From Agrostemma githago (Eukaryota; Streptophyta; Magnoliopsida; Caryophyllales; Caryophyllaceae): DNA of 64,000 nucleotides. The notes beneath the pieces were generated by a model. That model was not told the origin of the DNA. It saw nothing but the letters and a program-made list of their open reading frames with translations, and did not search any database. A program made the translations under genes and the position numbers. Each line of letters opens with the position of its first letter. Position 1 is the stretch's first letter. Shown piece by piece: positions 12,101 through 24,789 of the stretch. The stretch covers positions 35,830,544-35,894,543 of the forward strand of contig OY288246.1 in NCBI GenBank assembly GCA_958450325.1, given 5' to 3'.

Positions 12101-12950
12101 TGTAGTCTTAAAATTTCAGCCAAAATGAATGTGATGGTAGCATGAAAAGTTTGTAATTTAAGCATGTAAATCAATTAAAGAGAAACATATCTTTTTACTT
12201 AAAGTTTAAACATAAAGTGTTATGTAAATAAAAGTTGTAATCAAATGTTTTACTACATGGTGTCACGGTCCAAAAAGGTCTCTTTTTAGTTTTAGGTTGA
12301 TAAAAATAAGGATCATAAAATTATTAAAAGCATTTCAAAGCAATTCGAGTAAACCGCGCATTCGAAAATAATTATTTACGAAACTTCGTAATAAAATCAT
12401 TGAAGGATAAATTTTCGTAAATAAAATATTTCTTAGTTGAAAATATTATATAAATATATCTAGACATTTGTAGGAAAAAGGAATAGCTTAAATCAGAGTT
12501 TAAAAACGTTAATTCGTAGAGAAGTAGAATTCCTCGCAGAAAAATAATTAGTTTACGAAGAAAATCAAATAAATAGATTTAAAAGAATTAAAATCTTTCA
12601 AAATAAAAATAAATACCATTAGACTCAAAAATGAAAATAGAGCTTGGAATAATGATGAAACATAAGGCCGAAATGTGACAGAGTTATGACGAAGTCATAA
12701 CGGAAATGATAAAAATGCTATTAAAATAGTGGGTGTTACAACCAAGGTCACTAGACATGTTGGTCCTCCTCCCAAGTTCTGGTACCCTCGGTTGGTCCGA
12801 AGGGTCCTTGACCGGTGTAAACTCATCGCTCACCGATCGCCCTTTGCCCCTGGCTCCAGCGAGCTGCCTGCGGCTATAAGGCCAAGGCTCGAACCCTGTA
12901 CTCGGGTTGGGGGTTGTGATTATGGGGGCTGTCGCCGGTTCTTTCCCTAG
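9176..12950 (+). pseudogene. Locus X, first reading frame, split by solo LTR C1
   Basis: I do not recognise this gene. An ATG at 9176 opens a frame of 15 codons that runs into the solo LTR at 9223. Directly after the LTR (12741) the same frame resumes and runs to a TAG at 12948-12950. Taking out the LTR and one copy of its target duplication leaves an uninterrupted frame of about 84 codons. The visible peptide is basic and rich in Arg, Pro and Cys (for example RHVGPPPKFWYPRLVRRVL), with no transmembrane segment or signal peptide obvious. Frame continuity across a 3.5-kb insertion suggests that it was real coding sequence when the LTR arrived. It overlaps the second frame of the locus. Confidence 0.45.
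9223..12740 (-). mobile_element. Solo LTR C1 (about 3.5 kb, Tekay/Del-like)
   Basis: A 3518-bp block with no coding content begins TGAAATCCCC and ends GGGTGTTACA. It is homologous over its length to C2 at 57293-60832. The flanking five bases are ACCAG and ACCAA, a target duplication with one mismatch. No internal region or second LTR adjoins, so it is a solo LTR left by recombination. The minus strand is proposed because TGTAACACCC is the usual start of such LTRs and because a leader-like stretch around 11880-12100 reads better on that strand. A 22-bp direct repeat (ACAATCCACAAAAGGGGTTTGA) occurs at about 9363-9406. A Tekay/Del chromovirus origin is an inference from length and ends only. Confidence 0.75.
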
Positions 12951-13285
12951 TGGAGGCCGGGAAATGCGGATTCGGACATCCCAGACTCTGGGTCCTCACC
13001 TCGACTCTGGCCACCAATGGAGATTTGTCCCTTCTCCACCTCGCTCTCCCCCTCGCTCCCCTCTAGGGGAGGTTACTTATGGAGAGGTGAATGAATTGGT
13101 GGACTTCTTCAGGGAGCTGAGGGATGATCCTGACTATCGTCAGGGCCTTGAGCTTACCGAGTTTGTTGATGATTGGGATGACGACGGCTGCAATGCCTCG
13201 GACGATAGTGGAGAGGAGGGGGACACAGAGGAAGGTGACAGGGATGAGAATGATGAAGAGGGGGTGCACGACCCCATGGATATTC

Positions 13286-14596
13286 TGATAGGTTCGAGAC
13301 CCACTAATTAGACTCCTCTAATTAGTTACTAAATTACTTGTTAATTTAGTATATAAAGATCTAGTTACATGCATGACATCAAATGACAAAAACTAGATAT
13401 AAGAAGAGATTTCCTTACATAAACAATGAGGAAATATTGGGCACAATAAGAAAACTCCTTTTCTTATTGTTCTTGAGCTAATAATAGTATGGATGATCCT
13501 CCAAAACCTTGAATCTCCAATGTAGAAGATCTCCTTTAAGTTGCACCAAGAATCAACCCAAATAATCACCACTATTATTAACTAGATAATAGTAGTGATA
13601 AAACAACACTAATATTATGAATCTATTACTACTTTAGTAATGAAGATGAATACTAGTATTAGAGAGAGTTTTGGAGAGATGAGGTAAAAAGCAAAAGCTC
13701 ATACATGCAAATGAATTGTGGTCTAGAAAAAAGAACAAGGAGTCCCCTTTTTACTACCCCAAAACCGGCCACCCCACATGGGGAAGACTAAAATGCATTA
13801 TTTTATTTGCATGCTTAAAGTCTAGGGCATAGGGTAATTATTACTATTATTTATGAATGTAGTAAAAATAAGACCAACCACTATTGCCATTATTTTTACT
13901 AGTGTACCATACACACATGTACATAAAATGGGTCCTTATTTATTGTCATTTGTCATACAAATGCAATGTGTGACATGATCAATTATCTCCATAATTGATC
14001 ACATCAAATAATATACACTTAACTCCTTAAGTAGTATATTACTATTATATCTATATATAATAGGTCCCATAATAATAATAATAATCAATTAGCTAAATTT
14101 ACAACTCCTTGAAAATATATTAACGGCTAATTACCACAACTCATAAAAGCATACAAAACCTCCACTAATTTAGTAATTAACGTTTAAATACTAAATTAGG
14201 TCTTATTTAATCGTATTAAAATAAGACGTAAAATTTATTCAGTCAATTATCGTATAATAGACTAATAAGCTTAATCGGACAGAGTTCTAAACTCTATCTC
14301 CAATAAATAACTCTCATTACCAAACATATATCAAATATATGCGCAAGGTGCTAATTAACTGTATCAGATACAAATAATTAGTCTTCTATTTGGGTCTCAT
14401 CCTATAGGTGTGACCAAAAGGGATCAGCTGATCACCGCCGTCATACGACAGTAACGTCTAACTCTAGTCAGCTGAGCGTTACCGATTTACGTTAATCAAC
14501 TGACGTGGAGTATCAATGTACTAATTATCCCAAATATATTCCGCTCATGAGATTTAATATATCAATGCACTATTGTGGAGGACACTCGCTCCAACA
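13286..14596 (-). mobile_element. 3' LTR of copia element E
   Basis: On the minus strand it starts TGTTGGAGCG and ends ACCTATCA. It is near-identical to 21196-22506. It follows the polypurine tract in element orientation. Confidence 0.93.
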
Positions 14597-15464
14597 ATCT
14601 CCCACTTGTCCGATACAAGTTGTGCATGTAGCCACTATATTGCGGAGTACTCCTACTCCATCAATGTCTCCCACTTGTCTACACAAGTTGTGCGCTACCG
14701 ATTCTCTTGTCTCTTTGATGTCACATCCTCCCACTCATCACAAGGTGTCTTTCAGGTCGCACTTGTGATTTAAATATAATAAGAGTGGTTTTCTCGATCT
14801 GGAGAATAACTGTTTGACCGGAAAATCTACCATAGATCTATTTCCGAGCGTGGCCACGCATTTCCAGTTACTTCTCCTCGAGTGGCCCAAGGACGTATGT
14901 ACCCAACGTGGGTGGACAATTCCTGTTGACCCAACTTATACTGTATAATGCAGATCACCATGACCCAGAAGATGCCCATCAGCCTCCTTTCACGGCACGA
15001 CTTAGGACACCAACCTAAGCCAATCGGAAACTGCACCGACTCAGATAAATGGTCGCCAGTCTAAAGAATCGACTCATAGGAATAAAATAGAAATCCCCGC
15101 CACGACCAGGCTTCAACTAATTTGATAAGGGACTCTATTGTGGTCACTGCCCGGCAGAGTGACAATCAGTCTGCCTATGTAAATGACCAGTCATCTCCAT
15201 GACCCCATGGTCTTGAACTAACCATCGATCAACTTACAATCTTGTCACTCCGATTCGTCACCTCATTAAGTGACAAGGGGCAAAAATACTATGTTCAAAC
15301 GTTCACTTGAATAGGGTTCAAGATTGTCTCACAATCCATTCGAATGAACAAAGTATGGGTTTAGTCAAACTAAACAAAAAGTTCATATTGAAACTCGAAC
15401 AATGAATGCTATTATCATAAATGTAAAAATTGCTACAATAACCAATTATTACATCTTAGATAAC
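14597..15464 (-). other. 3' non-coding region and polypurine tract of element E
   Basis: There are 868 bp between the pol stop and the 3' LTR, without a credible gene. The polypurine tract (minus-strand GACAAGTGGGAGAT, 14597-14610) touches the LTR. A second copy of the CTCCCACTTGTC...ACAAGTTGTGC unit lies at about 14668-14693, so the tract region is duplicated. Confidence 0.75.
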
Positions 15465-18400
15465 TTAAGGAAAATCCGGGACTTTTCTCAATCCCATTGC
15501 AACAACATGACCATCATGTTTAGCCTTTGAAAGAGGCTTGGTTAAAGGATCAGCGATATTATCGTCTGTCCCAACCTTACATATATCGATTTCCTTCCTT
15601 TCCTCGAGATCTCTTATCACGTGGTATTTCCTAAGTACATGTCTAGACTTATTGCTAGACTTGGGCTCTTTTGCTTGAAAAATGGCCCCGCTGTTATCAC
15701 AATATATGGTGATAGGATCTTCGACGGAGTGGACTACTCCTAGTCCTTCCAAAAACTGACGAATCCAAACAGCTTCCTTTGCAGCTTCCGAAGCCGCGAC
15801 ATACTCAGCTTCTGTTGTAGAATCCACGGTGACACTTTGCTTGGAGCTCTTCCAACTAATGGCTCCTCCATTCAACATATAAACATAGCCGGATTGGGAT
15901 TTCAAATCATCCCGATCGGTTTGGAAACTGGCATCCGTGTAACCTCTTACACGTAATTCAGTATCCCCTCCAAACACTAAGAACGAATCCTTGGTCCTTC
16001 GCAAGTACTTAAGGATGTTCTTCACGGCTGTCCAGTGACTTTCACCTGGATTGGCTTGATAACGACTCGTCATGCTCAAAGCATACGAAACATCGGGACG
16101 AGTGCACGTCATGGCATACATGATTGATCCAATCGCGGAAGCATATGGGATCAACTTCATGCGTTCAATTTCTTCGGGTGTGGTAGGACACTGTGACTTG
16201 CACAAAATGGTACCTTGACTCATGGGAAGAAAGCCTCTCTTAGAGTCTTTCATTTTGAATCGATCAAGAATCTTATCTATATAAGCTTCTTGACTTAATA
16301 CCAACGTCCTTTTGGATCTATCTCTATGGATCCGAATACCCAAAATACATTGTGCATTTCCCAAATCTTTCATTTGGAAGTGCTTTCCTAGCCACTCCTT
16401 TACGGAAGCAAGCATCAGAACGTCATTCCCGATAAGAAGTATGTCATCCACATACAAGACAAGAAAGGTTACCTTACTCCCACTAAACTTCATGTACAAA
16501 CAAGGTTCCTCGACACTTCGAGCAAAACCATATTGTTTGATAACATGATCAAAGCGATGATTCCAACTTCTGGACGCTTGCTTAAGACCATAAATGGATC
16601 TTTTAAGATTGCATACCTTCCTAGGATTAGATGTATCTACAAAACCTTCTGGTTGTGTCATATACACTTCCTCTTTTAGAATCCCATTCAAGAAGGCGGT
16701 TTTGACATCCATTTGCCAAATCTCATAATCATGAAATGCGGCAATCGCTAGGATAATCCTTATGGAGCGAAGCATTGCGACTGGAGCAAAGGTTTCGTCA
16801 TAGTGAAGACCATGAACTTGAGTAAAACCCTTTGCCACCAATCTAGCTTTGTAGACATCTCTATGTCCATCTATGCCATTCTTGATCTTAAAGATCCATT
16901 TACACTGAAGAGGTCTCACCTTTTCAGGTAAATCAACCAAATCCCACACTTGGTTTTCGTGCATAGAATCCATTTCGGATCGCATGGCTTGAAGCCATTG
17001 CATGGAATCACGACTAGATATGGCCGCCTTGTAGGTGTTAGGCTCGTCACTTTCGCAAAGCAACATGTCTAACGCATCTTCCTCGACAATACCAAGGTAT
17101 CGATCAGGAGGATGACTAATCCTCGTGGATTTCCTAGGTTCAAAGGGAACAACAACCGTGTCCGAGGAGGAGGGAACGCTTTCCTCCACTTCATTTTCGG
17201 TTTGTGGCTCTTGGACTTCATCAAGTTCAAATTTTCTCCCACTCTGTCTTCTAGAAATGAAGTCATTTTCTAGAAAGACAGCGTCACGTGCCACAAACAC
17301 TTTTTTTTCGTGACGATTGTAGAAGTAATAGCCTTGTGTTTCCTTTGGATACCCTACAAATAGACATTTGTCGGATCTTGGTGCGAGTTTGTTGTCAGAC
17401 TTGTTCTGAACATATGCCTCACAACCCTAGATTCTCATGAACGACAAATAAGGAACCCTTCCCTTCCATATCTCATATGGTGTCTTATTGGCTGCTTTAG
17501 TCGGGCTTCGATTTAGTGAAAATATTGCGGACAAAATGGCAAAACCCCAAAATGAATCAGGAAGCTCAGTGAGACTCATCATGGACCGAACCATATCTAA
17601 TAAAGTTCGGTTTCTCCTTTCGGCCACACCATTCAACTGTGGTGTGCCAGGAGGAGTCCATTGTGATACTATGCCACAATCTTTTAGGTGTGAATCAAAT
17701 TCATTATTTAGGTATTCACCGCCACGATCGGATCGTAGTACTTTAATCTTTTTATCCAATTGGTTCTCTACTTCACTTTGAAACTCTTTGAACTTAAAAG
17801 CATCGCTCTTATGCCTCATTAAGTAGACATACCCATATCTACTTAAGTCGTCGGTAAAAGTGATGAAGTAGTTGTAACCACCCCTAGCGGTGATAGTCAT
17901 TGGGCCACACACATCGGTATGTATAAGGCCCAATACCTCACTTGCTCGTGTTCCTTTACTTGAGAAAGGAGCACGAGTCATCTTGCCTAATATGCAAGAC
18001 TCGCATACACCATAAGATTCGTAATCAAATGGTTTGAGAAGTTTCGTTGAAACAAGTCTCTTTATGCGTCGTTCGTTTATGTGTCCTAAACGACAATGCC
18101 AAAGGTAGGATTGATTAGGTTCACCCGTTTTGAGCTTCTTGTTCTCTACATGATATACATCATTAACATTATCTAGAACATAAATACCTCCGATAGACGT
18201 AGCTTTACCATAAACCATGTCATTAAATGAAAAAGTACAACAATTGTCCTTAATCATAAAGGAAAAACCTTCCATATCAAGTACGGAAATGGAGATAATG
18301 TTCTTAGTTAAAGTTGGTACGAAATAACAATTATTCAAATACAACTCTAAACCACTAGCTAGAGTGAGTACATAAGTGCCTACGGATATAGCGGCTACTC

Positions 18401-19472
18401 TAGCTCCATTTCCCATGCGTAGGTCTACATCACCCTTGGCTAGTGCTCGCACGTCCCTCATACCCTGTAAATGATTACAAAGATGAGAACCACATCCGGT
18501 ATCTAATACCCAAGTAGAAGTGCAAGTATAGTTAATGTCTATCATATAGAGGGAAGTGAGGACAATACCTGACGGAGTCTCACTCTCGTCTTTCTTGTTC
18601 TTCAATTCCTTCAAATATTTGGGACAATTGCGCTTCCAATGTCCCTTGCCATTACAATGATAGCATTCGGCGTCGGCATGTTTGTTAACCTTAGCCTTAG
18701 GTTTGCTATTCTCAATAGCTTTCCCTTTGTTCTTGTCTTTTCCATGTCTCTTGAATTTGGTCTTACCCTTGTTTTTACCCTTTTGAACCCCAAGGTTGAG
18801 ATTCTTCATTTTCATGGAGAGCATGTCTCTCTTCTCACTCCCACTAGCCTCCATGTCCCTCTCTGCTTGGTTGAGGAGTGCATGAAGCTCTTGGAAACTC
18901 TTGTCCATGCCATGCATGTTGTAGTTCACCCTAATTTGGGAGAACTTGGAGGGGAGTGAGTGAAGAATGCGACCGATCGCAAGCTTCTTGGGAATGCTAC
19001 ACCCTAGACGCTCTAGTGTGTTAAAATGCTCAATCATCTTGAGCACATGAGGACCCACTTTTTGGCCCTTTTCTAGCTTACCCTCGAAGAATTTCATCAT
19101 AGCCTCATATTGACGGATATCGGGTGATTGGGAAAAAGCCGTCGTAACCCTTGAGAATATCTCATATGCATTAAGGGTAATGTATTGAAGCTTGAGTTTT
19201 GGAGACATTGACCATATCAAGACATTCTTGATATCGTTGGATATCTTCAAATACTCCTCATAAGCGGTCCTTTGTGCCGGGGCGGCTCGAGGACCGGGTT
19301 CGTTGGGTGGTGGTTCGTTCAAGTAACGAAGGACGTTGTCGGACAACGCCGCACCTTTAATGGTAGACTCCCATTCGATGAAATTACTTCCATCGTCTTT
19401 CAAGATACATTTGTCCATAACGGACCTAAGCCAAGAATCCTTTCCGAGTTGAATGGTTGCATTAGTAGCCAT
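15465..19472 (-). pseudogene. gag-pol: Copia gag-protease-integrase-RT-RNase H polyprotein with one in-frame TAG
   Basis: One reading frame of 1336 codons from ATG 19472 to the stop at 15465 encodes all copia functions in the copia order. Gag comes first, with a zinc knuckle CYHCNGKGHWKRNC at about residues 268-281. The protease follows (VLDTGCGSHLCNH, about 320-332), then the integrase zinc region (CRLGH...CESCILGK) and core (HTDVCGP, RSDRGGEYL, NGVAERRNR). Reverse transcriptase has DVKTAFLNG and YVDDILLIGND (about 16424-16456), and RNase H has TDASF, STTEAEY and CDNSGA. The frame is broken only at 17427-17429, where TAG stands in place of a conserved Trp codon just after integrase. The frame stays open on both sides, so this is one gene with a single point mutation. 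The copia lineage within the plant set is uncertain. Confidence 0.93.
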
Positions 19473-21195
19473 AGCGAATTATAAACACTACAACAAAGTT
19501 TAGGAAATATTAACATTCATTGTTATATAATTTACTTGTAAAACAATTTTAACAAGTCACTCATATAATGACCCCTCACGAAATTATATAAGCGATTCCA
19601 AGACCCGTATCTAGATAAGAACTAACATCGCATGCAATCCTTATGTAAAAACGGTAAGTCATTACTTGACTAATTCTACCCTAGAACTCTCGGTCGACGG
19701 ATTTCAACCAAATCCATCTCCTAGTCCCGAAATAACTTTTATTTCGTTGAGTCCAACCCAATCTTGGCATGTGATCTTATCACCCTATTTACCCTAGGTA
19801 AAAAGGGTCCACGTTGTGGTTGCCCTAATGAACAAGGGGTTCATAGGTGCTTTAATTGGTAAGGCTAAATCTCAATTCTTTCGATGCATGTGAGAGGTCT
19901 TGTCAATATTAGGTTACTAATCACTTATAAGTGAACTAAGTTGGTGATTATGTAAATTGGTGAATTGACAATCGACGAATAAAATGCATGATTGGCGATT
20001 TTGGCATGAGCGAAAATAAAACAAGCATCAAACAAATAAATCCTAGTATGGCCATCTAGCTAATCTAATTAACTAGACTATTACAAAATCGGAAACCAAC
20101 TCCTTGGTCCCTGGCCTCTTCAATGGAACACCACCAAAAGGCACCGTCTTTTGTCCACCATCTTGTGTAATCTCCGTCTTCATAATAATTAATTACAAAT
20201 GATACAAATGTTACATAGCATTTCCTATTATACATTTGTATAAATAAAACTATTAATTATTACAAACGGGCGATACGAGATCGCAATTAATTACAACCAA
20301 ATCGATATTCCCTTACATTACGGGTAATACCGATTAAAAGACTAGGCCATACTAGGTACAATCTTGCAAAATAAACAATAAATGACATTCATTCATTCAA
20401 CAACATTAAAATAAATAAAATGCTGTAAAAATCATGCCAAAATCGCCCCATAATTTATCAAGTTCATCCTAGCTCGGTTTTATGGAATTTATTGATTTTT
20501 AACCATTAAAAATCATTAATCAACACTTAATTCTCAATTAAGCTCAAACTAATTTTCCAAACCAATTTGGAATTTCAAGAATTAGTCTCCACCAATTTGA
20601 AAAATAAAAATTAGTTTGAATTGATTTTATTTGCTAATTTAATCGGTAAATGGTCAATTTTATGAAATAAATTCAAATTAAATCATAAAACGTCCAAAAT
20701 TAAAAATGAATAATTTTGTTCATTCTGGAACATTTCCAGGAACTCCAAAACAAAAACTTGTCCACAAATATTCTCGAATAAAATAGGAACAAATAAATGC
20801 ATGTTTATCTATTCTTATCTCATAAAAAAAAATAAACATCCCAAAAGGACAAAATAAATTTCAAAAATTTACACATATGTCCATCAACATATGAAGATAT
20901 GTACACCAAAAAACCATGCCCAAAAACAACATGCAACTATTTTTAGTTAACTTTTAACATCAAATAGGCATAAAAACTCGGTTTTTAAGGCATAAATGAT
21001 TATAAATTAGCAAATAAATTCCAAAAATTACCAAACTCGACCACAACCATTTTGAGGTCATTAGGTATGCATGTACCCAAAAATTTCGTGTGAAACTCCT
21101 TTTACACAAAATTTTCGTTTTTTACAAAGTTATCATATAACCCGAAAAAATGTCAAAAATCGACATGCATGCAACAACAAAGCTCTGATACCACT
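19473..21195 (-). other. Long 5' leader of copia element E with primer-binding site
   Basis: About 1.7 kb of AT-rich, apparently non-coding sequence separates the primer-binding site (21182-21193) from the gag ATG. That is long for a copia element. I see no second gene in it. Confidence 0.7.
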
Positions 21196-22506
21196 TGATA
21201 GGTTCGAGACCCACTAATTAGACTCCTCTAATTAGTTACTAAATTACTTGTTAATTTAGTATATAAAGATCTAGTTACATGCATGACATCAAATGACAAA
21301 AACTAGATATAAGAAGAGATTTCCTTACATAAACAATGAGGAAATATTGGGCACAATAAGAAAACTCCTTTTCTTATTGTTCTTGAGCTAATAATAGTAT
21401 GGATGATCCTCCAAAACCTTGAATCTCCAATGTAGAAGATCTCCTTTAAGTTGCACCAAGAATCAACCCAAATAATCACCACTATTATTAACTAGATAAT
21501 AGTAGTGATAAAACAACACTAATATTATGAATCTATTACTACTTTAGTAATGAAGATGAATACTAGTATTAGAGAGAGTTTTGGAGAGATGAGGTAAAAA
21601 GCAAAAGCTCATACATGCAAATGAATTGTGGTCTAGAAAAAAGAACAAGGAGTCCCCTTTTTACTACCCCAAAACTGGCCACCCCACATGGGGAAGACTA
21701 AAATGCATTATTTTATTTGCATGCTTAAAGTCTAGGGCCTAGGGTAATTATTACTATTATTTATGCATGTAGTAAAAATAAGACCAACCACTATTGCCAT
21801 TATTTTTACTAGTGTACCATACACACATGTACATAAAATGGGTCCTTATTTATTGTCATTTGTCATACAAATGCAATGTGTGACATGATCAATTATCTCC
21901 ATAATTGATCACATCAAATAATATACACTTAACTCCTTAAGTAGTATATTACTATTATATCTATATATAATAGGTCCCATAATAATAATAATAATCAATT
22001 AGCTAAATTTACAACTCCTTGTAAATATATTAACGGCTAATTACCACAACTCATAAAAGCATACAAAACCTCCACTAATTTAGTAATTAACGTTTAAATA
22101 CTAAATTAGGTCTTATTTAATCGTATTAAAATAAGACGTAAAATTTATTCGGTCAATTATCGTATAATAGACTAATAAGCTTAATCGGACAGAGTTCTAA
22201 ACTCTATCTCCAATAAATAACTCTCATTACCAAACATATATCAAATATATGCGCAAGGTGCTAATTAACTGTATCAGATACAAATAATTAGTCTTCTATT
22301 TGGGTCTCATCCTATAGGTGTGACCAAAAGGGATCAGCTGATCACCGCCGTCATACGACAGTAACGTCTAACTCTAGTCAGCTGAGCGTTACCGATTTAC
22401 GTTAATCAACTGACGTGGAGTATCAATGTACTAATTATCCCAAATATATTCCGCTCATGAGATTTAATATATCAATGCACTATTGTGGAGGACACTCGCT
22501 CCAACA
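21196..22506 (-). mobile_element. 5' LTR of copia element E
   Basis: Near-identical to the 3' copy (five single-base differences seen). The initiator-tRNA primer site lies two bases inside it. The right border is the TATTC duplication. Confidence 0.93.
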
Positions 22507-22597
22507 TATTCCTGCTGACTGGGACTGGTGGTCCAACGATGTGGACCAAGACAGCCTCAGGGAGCATCCTCTCCCTAACTCTGATGGGGAGGATTGA

Positions 22598-23781
22598 TGC
22601 TTCTCTTCCTTTCCCCTTAGCCGAGTCGGACCCAAGACATGACTTAGCTTTCCTGACTTATTTTGCCATGTAACAATGTTGTACTCTAACCCCTGGGGTT
22701 TTTTTATATATAATGGAAAGATAATCCTCTTTAATTTGAACTTTTTTCTTTTTCTTTTTATGAGCTTGCCTTGAGTAACGTAATGTGGCTCTTCAAATTC
22801 TTGTCTTTTTGACTTTCAACGTCTTGGGATGTGGTGGGTAGGTTAGTTTGAAGAATGACGTGGGGGTGCTTTGACAGGGGGGGCTTTTCGCCTCCTCCTT
22901 CTGTAAATATACAGTAACAACCCGGTTCTTCCAATGACATTAATTAACGACGTGTAAAATAATTAAGTCGTAAAAAGTGGTAAAAATTAAAATCCTCTAC
23001 TCAAGTGAGCTTTTCATTAATACAAGAACTGATTGTCACTTACAACATCATAATAAATTACAATTTTAAGTACGAGTTTAATATTGGTTACGGTCACACG
23101 TGGACGCGTGAGTAGAAAATTCAAAGTTAAGAAAGACTACTCCTCTCATGCACACGTTTTCCCTGTAAGTCCAGTAATTTGAGATCCTGCAAAATTTAGT
23201 GGGAGTAACATAACCCCGAATAGCCCCGAATAGTCAAAGTTGTATAACGTTTTGGTTATCTAATTAACAGATAAGCAGACATGTCACATTACAAATCGAC
23301 ATGTATACAATGTGAGATACACATGAAGAGATTTCAGTTATCATGAGAATCAATTTAAATATATAAAGCATGTAGGTTATATAGAATAAAGTAATACATA
23401 CATCATATGAGTATTATGTGAATAGAATACAGTAAAGCATGAATCATGGATTCATAGAAGTGTCATGTGAAAATGGAGTAAGACATACATAATACAAATC
23501 ATACGAAACATAATATCAATCGTAAACAATATTCAGGTAAGACATATAACAAAACATCACTTCCCATTCTCAAGCATTTTAATCACATCATTAGTCGTAA
23601 GAGTATAGAACAATAACGAAGCATACTAACACGTAATTTAGAAAACTGTAGTCATTTACTTTTAAAAACAATGGTTTCCTTTCACATAATGCACGGGACG
23701 TGACTACTAATGTCTCATACACACTTAAGGCTTGTATCTCACCATAAGTGCGGATAGGAACATCAATTCCGCCAATCATAT
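22598..23781. other. Unassigned AT-rich sequence; 3' flank of locus X
   Basis: The first hundred bases may be the 3' untranslated region of locus X (a CCCCTGGGG hairpin followed by T-rich and TATATAATGG sequence near 22690-22725). The rest holds no coding signal that I can support. It continues, after element D, at 39831-40203 and, after element G, at 53566. It may be an old, unrecognised repeat. Confidence 0.4.
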
Positions 23782-24568
23782 TGTGGACATGACATAGGTC
23801 CACCCCGACGCGGCCACGCGCGGGTTTGGGTAGGCGAATGAATCTCCATATGAAATGGATCGAATCGAAATTTAGGTCTATGTGGAGTCGCCACCGAATT
23901 TTGTGGTTATTCGGAACCATTCGAGCCCACTCTATGTCGTAGTGGTCCGTATACAAAATACGGCCCATTTCCGATGTCAGAGTTTATTGGGCTCGTCCCT
24001 TTGCATTTGATACCAATACCGACATTATCGGATATTGTGTATTGAATGACTCTCGTGCGCCAACGGTTTCGGGCATCCGGAAACCAAGGTTCTGAGTAAG
24101 GGGTGAGGGTACGTGTTGGGAAGCCCACAAAGGACACCCAACCCCCGCACATTAGCGGCCTCTACTAAGAATTCGAATGACTTACAATACGCGCGCTAGT
24201 TAAACGGAAAAATGATATGCAAAGATTATTTTCCCTAAACATGTGAATGGAATTGAAAAAGGGTTTCTAAGTCAATTTAATGCAATTAATTCTACGTCAA
24301 AGTGGAATTTAGCATGCGGGTTCATTTAGTACAATAAACGAACAAGAATTAAATTGACAAAAGAAACAAGCAAACGGTTAGTAACGGTAAATCGATATTA
24401 ACGGTTTGTGCAAATAATGAATTGAATTGAATAATGGACGAGATGATGCATGGTTTTAAAGGATAGCATACACGTGATTAATTATGCACGTGCCGACCTA
24501 AGTCGTAAAATACTGTCGGGTTTTGAGAAAAGAAGATGTACGACCCGTGTTTTGGTCGTTATGAGGCC

Positions 24569-24789
24569 ACTCGATCGAGTGGCCGATAGACTCGATCGAG
24601 TAGGCCCTGAGAAGATGTTTCTGTTTCGTGTTATAGACCATACTCGGCCGAGTTATTGACCAACTCGGTCGAGTACACGGCCACTCGACCGAGTCACTAT
24701 GAGACTCGACCGAGTGGGTGTCGTAACAGACATTCTGATCCGATTTTTGGGGTACCACTCGACCGAGTGGGTAAGGCACTCGGTCGAGT
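24569..24789. repeat. Four phased pairs of palindrome ACTCGRYCGAGT (LTR D, downstream cluster)
   Basis: Palindromes stand at 24569/24590, 24642/24663, 24683/24704 and 24757/24778 (start positions). Each is 12 bp and each pair is separated by exactly 9 bp, giving 21 bp centre to centre. Centres vary among GATC, GACC, GGTC and GGCC. The other D LTR repeats the array at 37928-38148. Confidence 0.9.

Larger units (their letters stand above)
13286..22506 (-). mobile_element. Complete Ty1/copia element E (9.2 kb)
   Basis: Two 1311-bp LTRs (13286-14596 and 21196-22506) flank one polyprotein frame on the minus strand. Both ends are bordered by the perfect duplication TATTC (13281-13285 and 22507-22511). 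The primer-binding site TGGTATCAGAGC, complementary to initiator methionine tRNA, is at 21182-21193 on the minus strand, and a polypurine run is at 14597-14610. By eye I found only five differences between the LTRs (about 0.4%), so the insertion is recent. It is disabled by one in-frame TAG but may still be mobilised in trans. Confidence 0.95.
12922..22597 (+). pseudogene. Locus X, second reading frame, split by copia element E
   Basis: Unrecognised. This frame is open from 12880, has an ATG at 12922, overlaps the first frame by 29 bases, and continues to 13285, where element E is inserted. It resumes at 22512, after E and one copy of the TATTC duplication, and ends in TGA at 22595-22597; without E it would be about 149 codons. 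The middle is very acidic (SDDSGEEGDTEEGDRDENDE) and the end is Trp/Asp-rich (ADWDWWSNDVDQD). The two frames could be joined by splicing, by a past frameshift, or be overlapping genes; the sequence does not decide. E is a recent insertion, so the frame was intact until lately. Confidence 0.45.

Noticed and set aside
14505..14773. Small open frames in LTR E
   Set aside because: They lie in the LTR and polypurine region and repeat in the other LTR without protein similarity.
22912..23781. Possible start of another LTR at AGTAACAACCCGG
   Set aside because: It resembles TGTAACACCC LTR starts, but the TG is missing and I find no matching end, duplication or partner.
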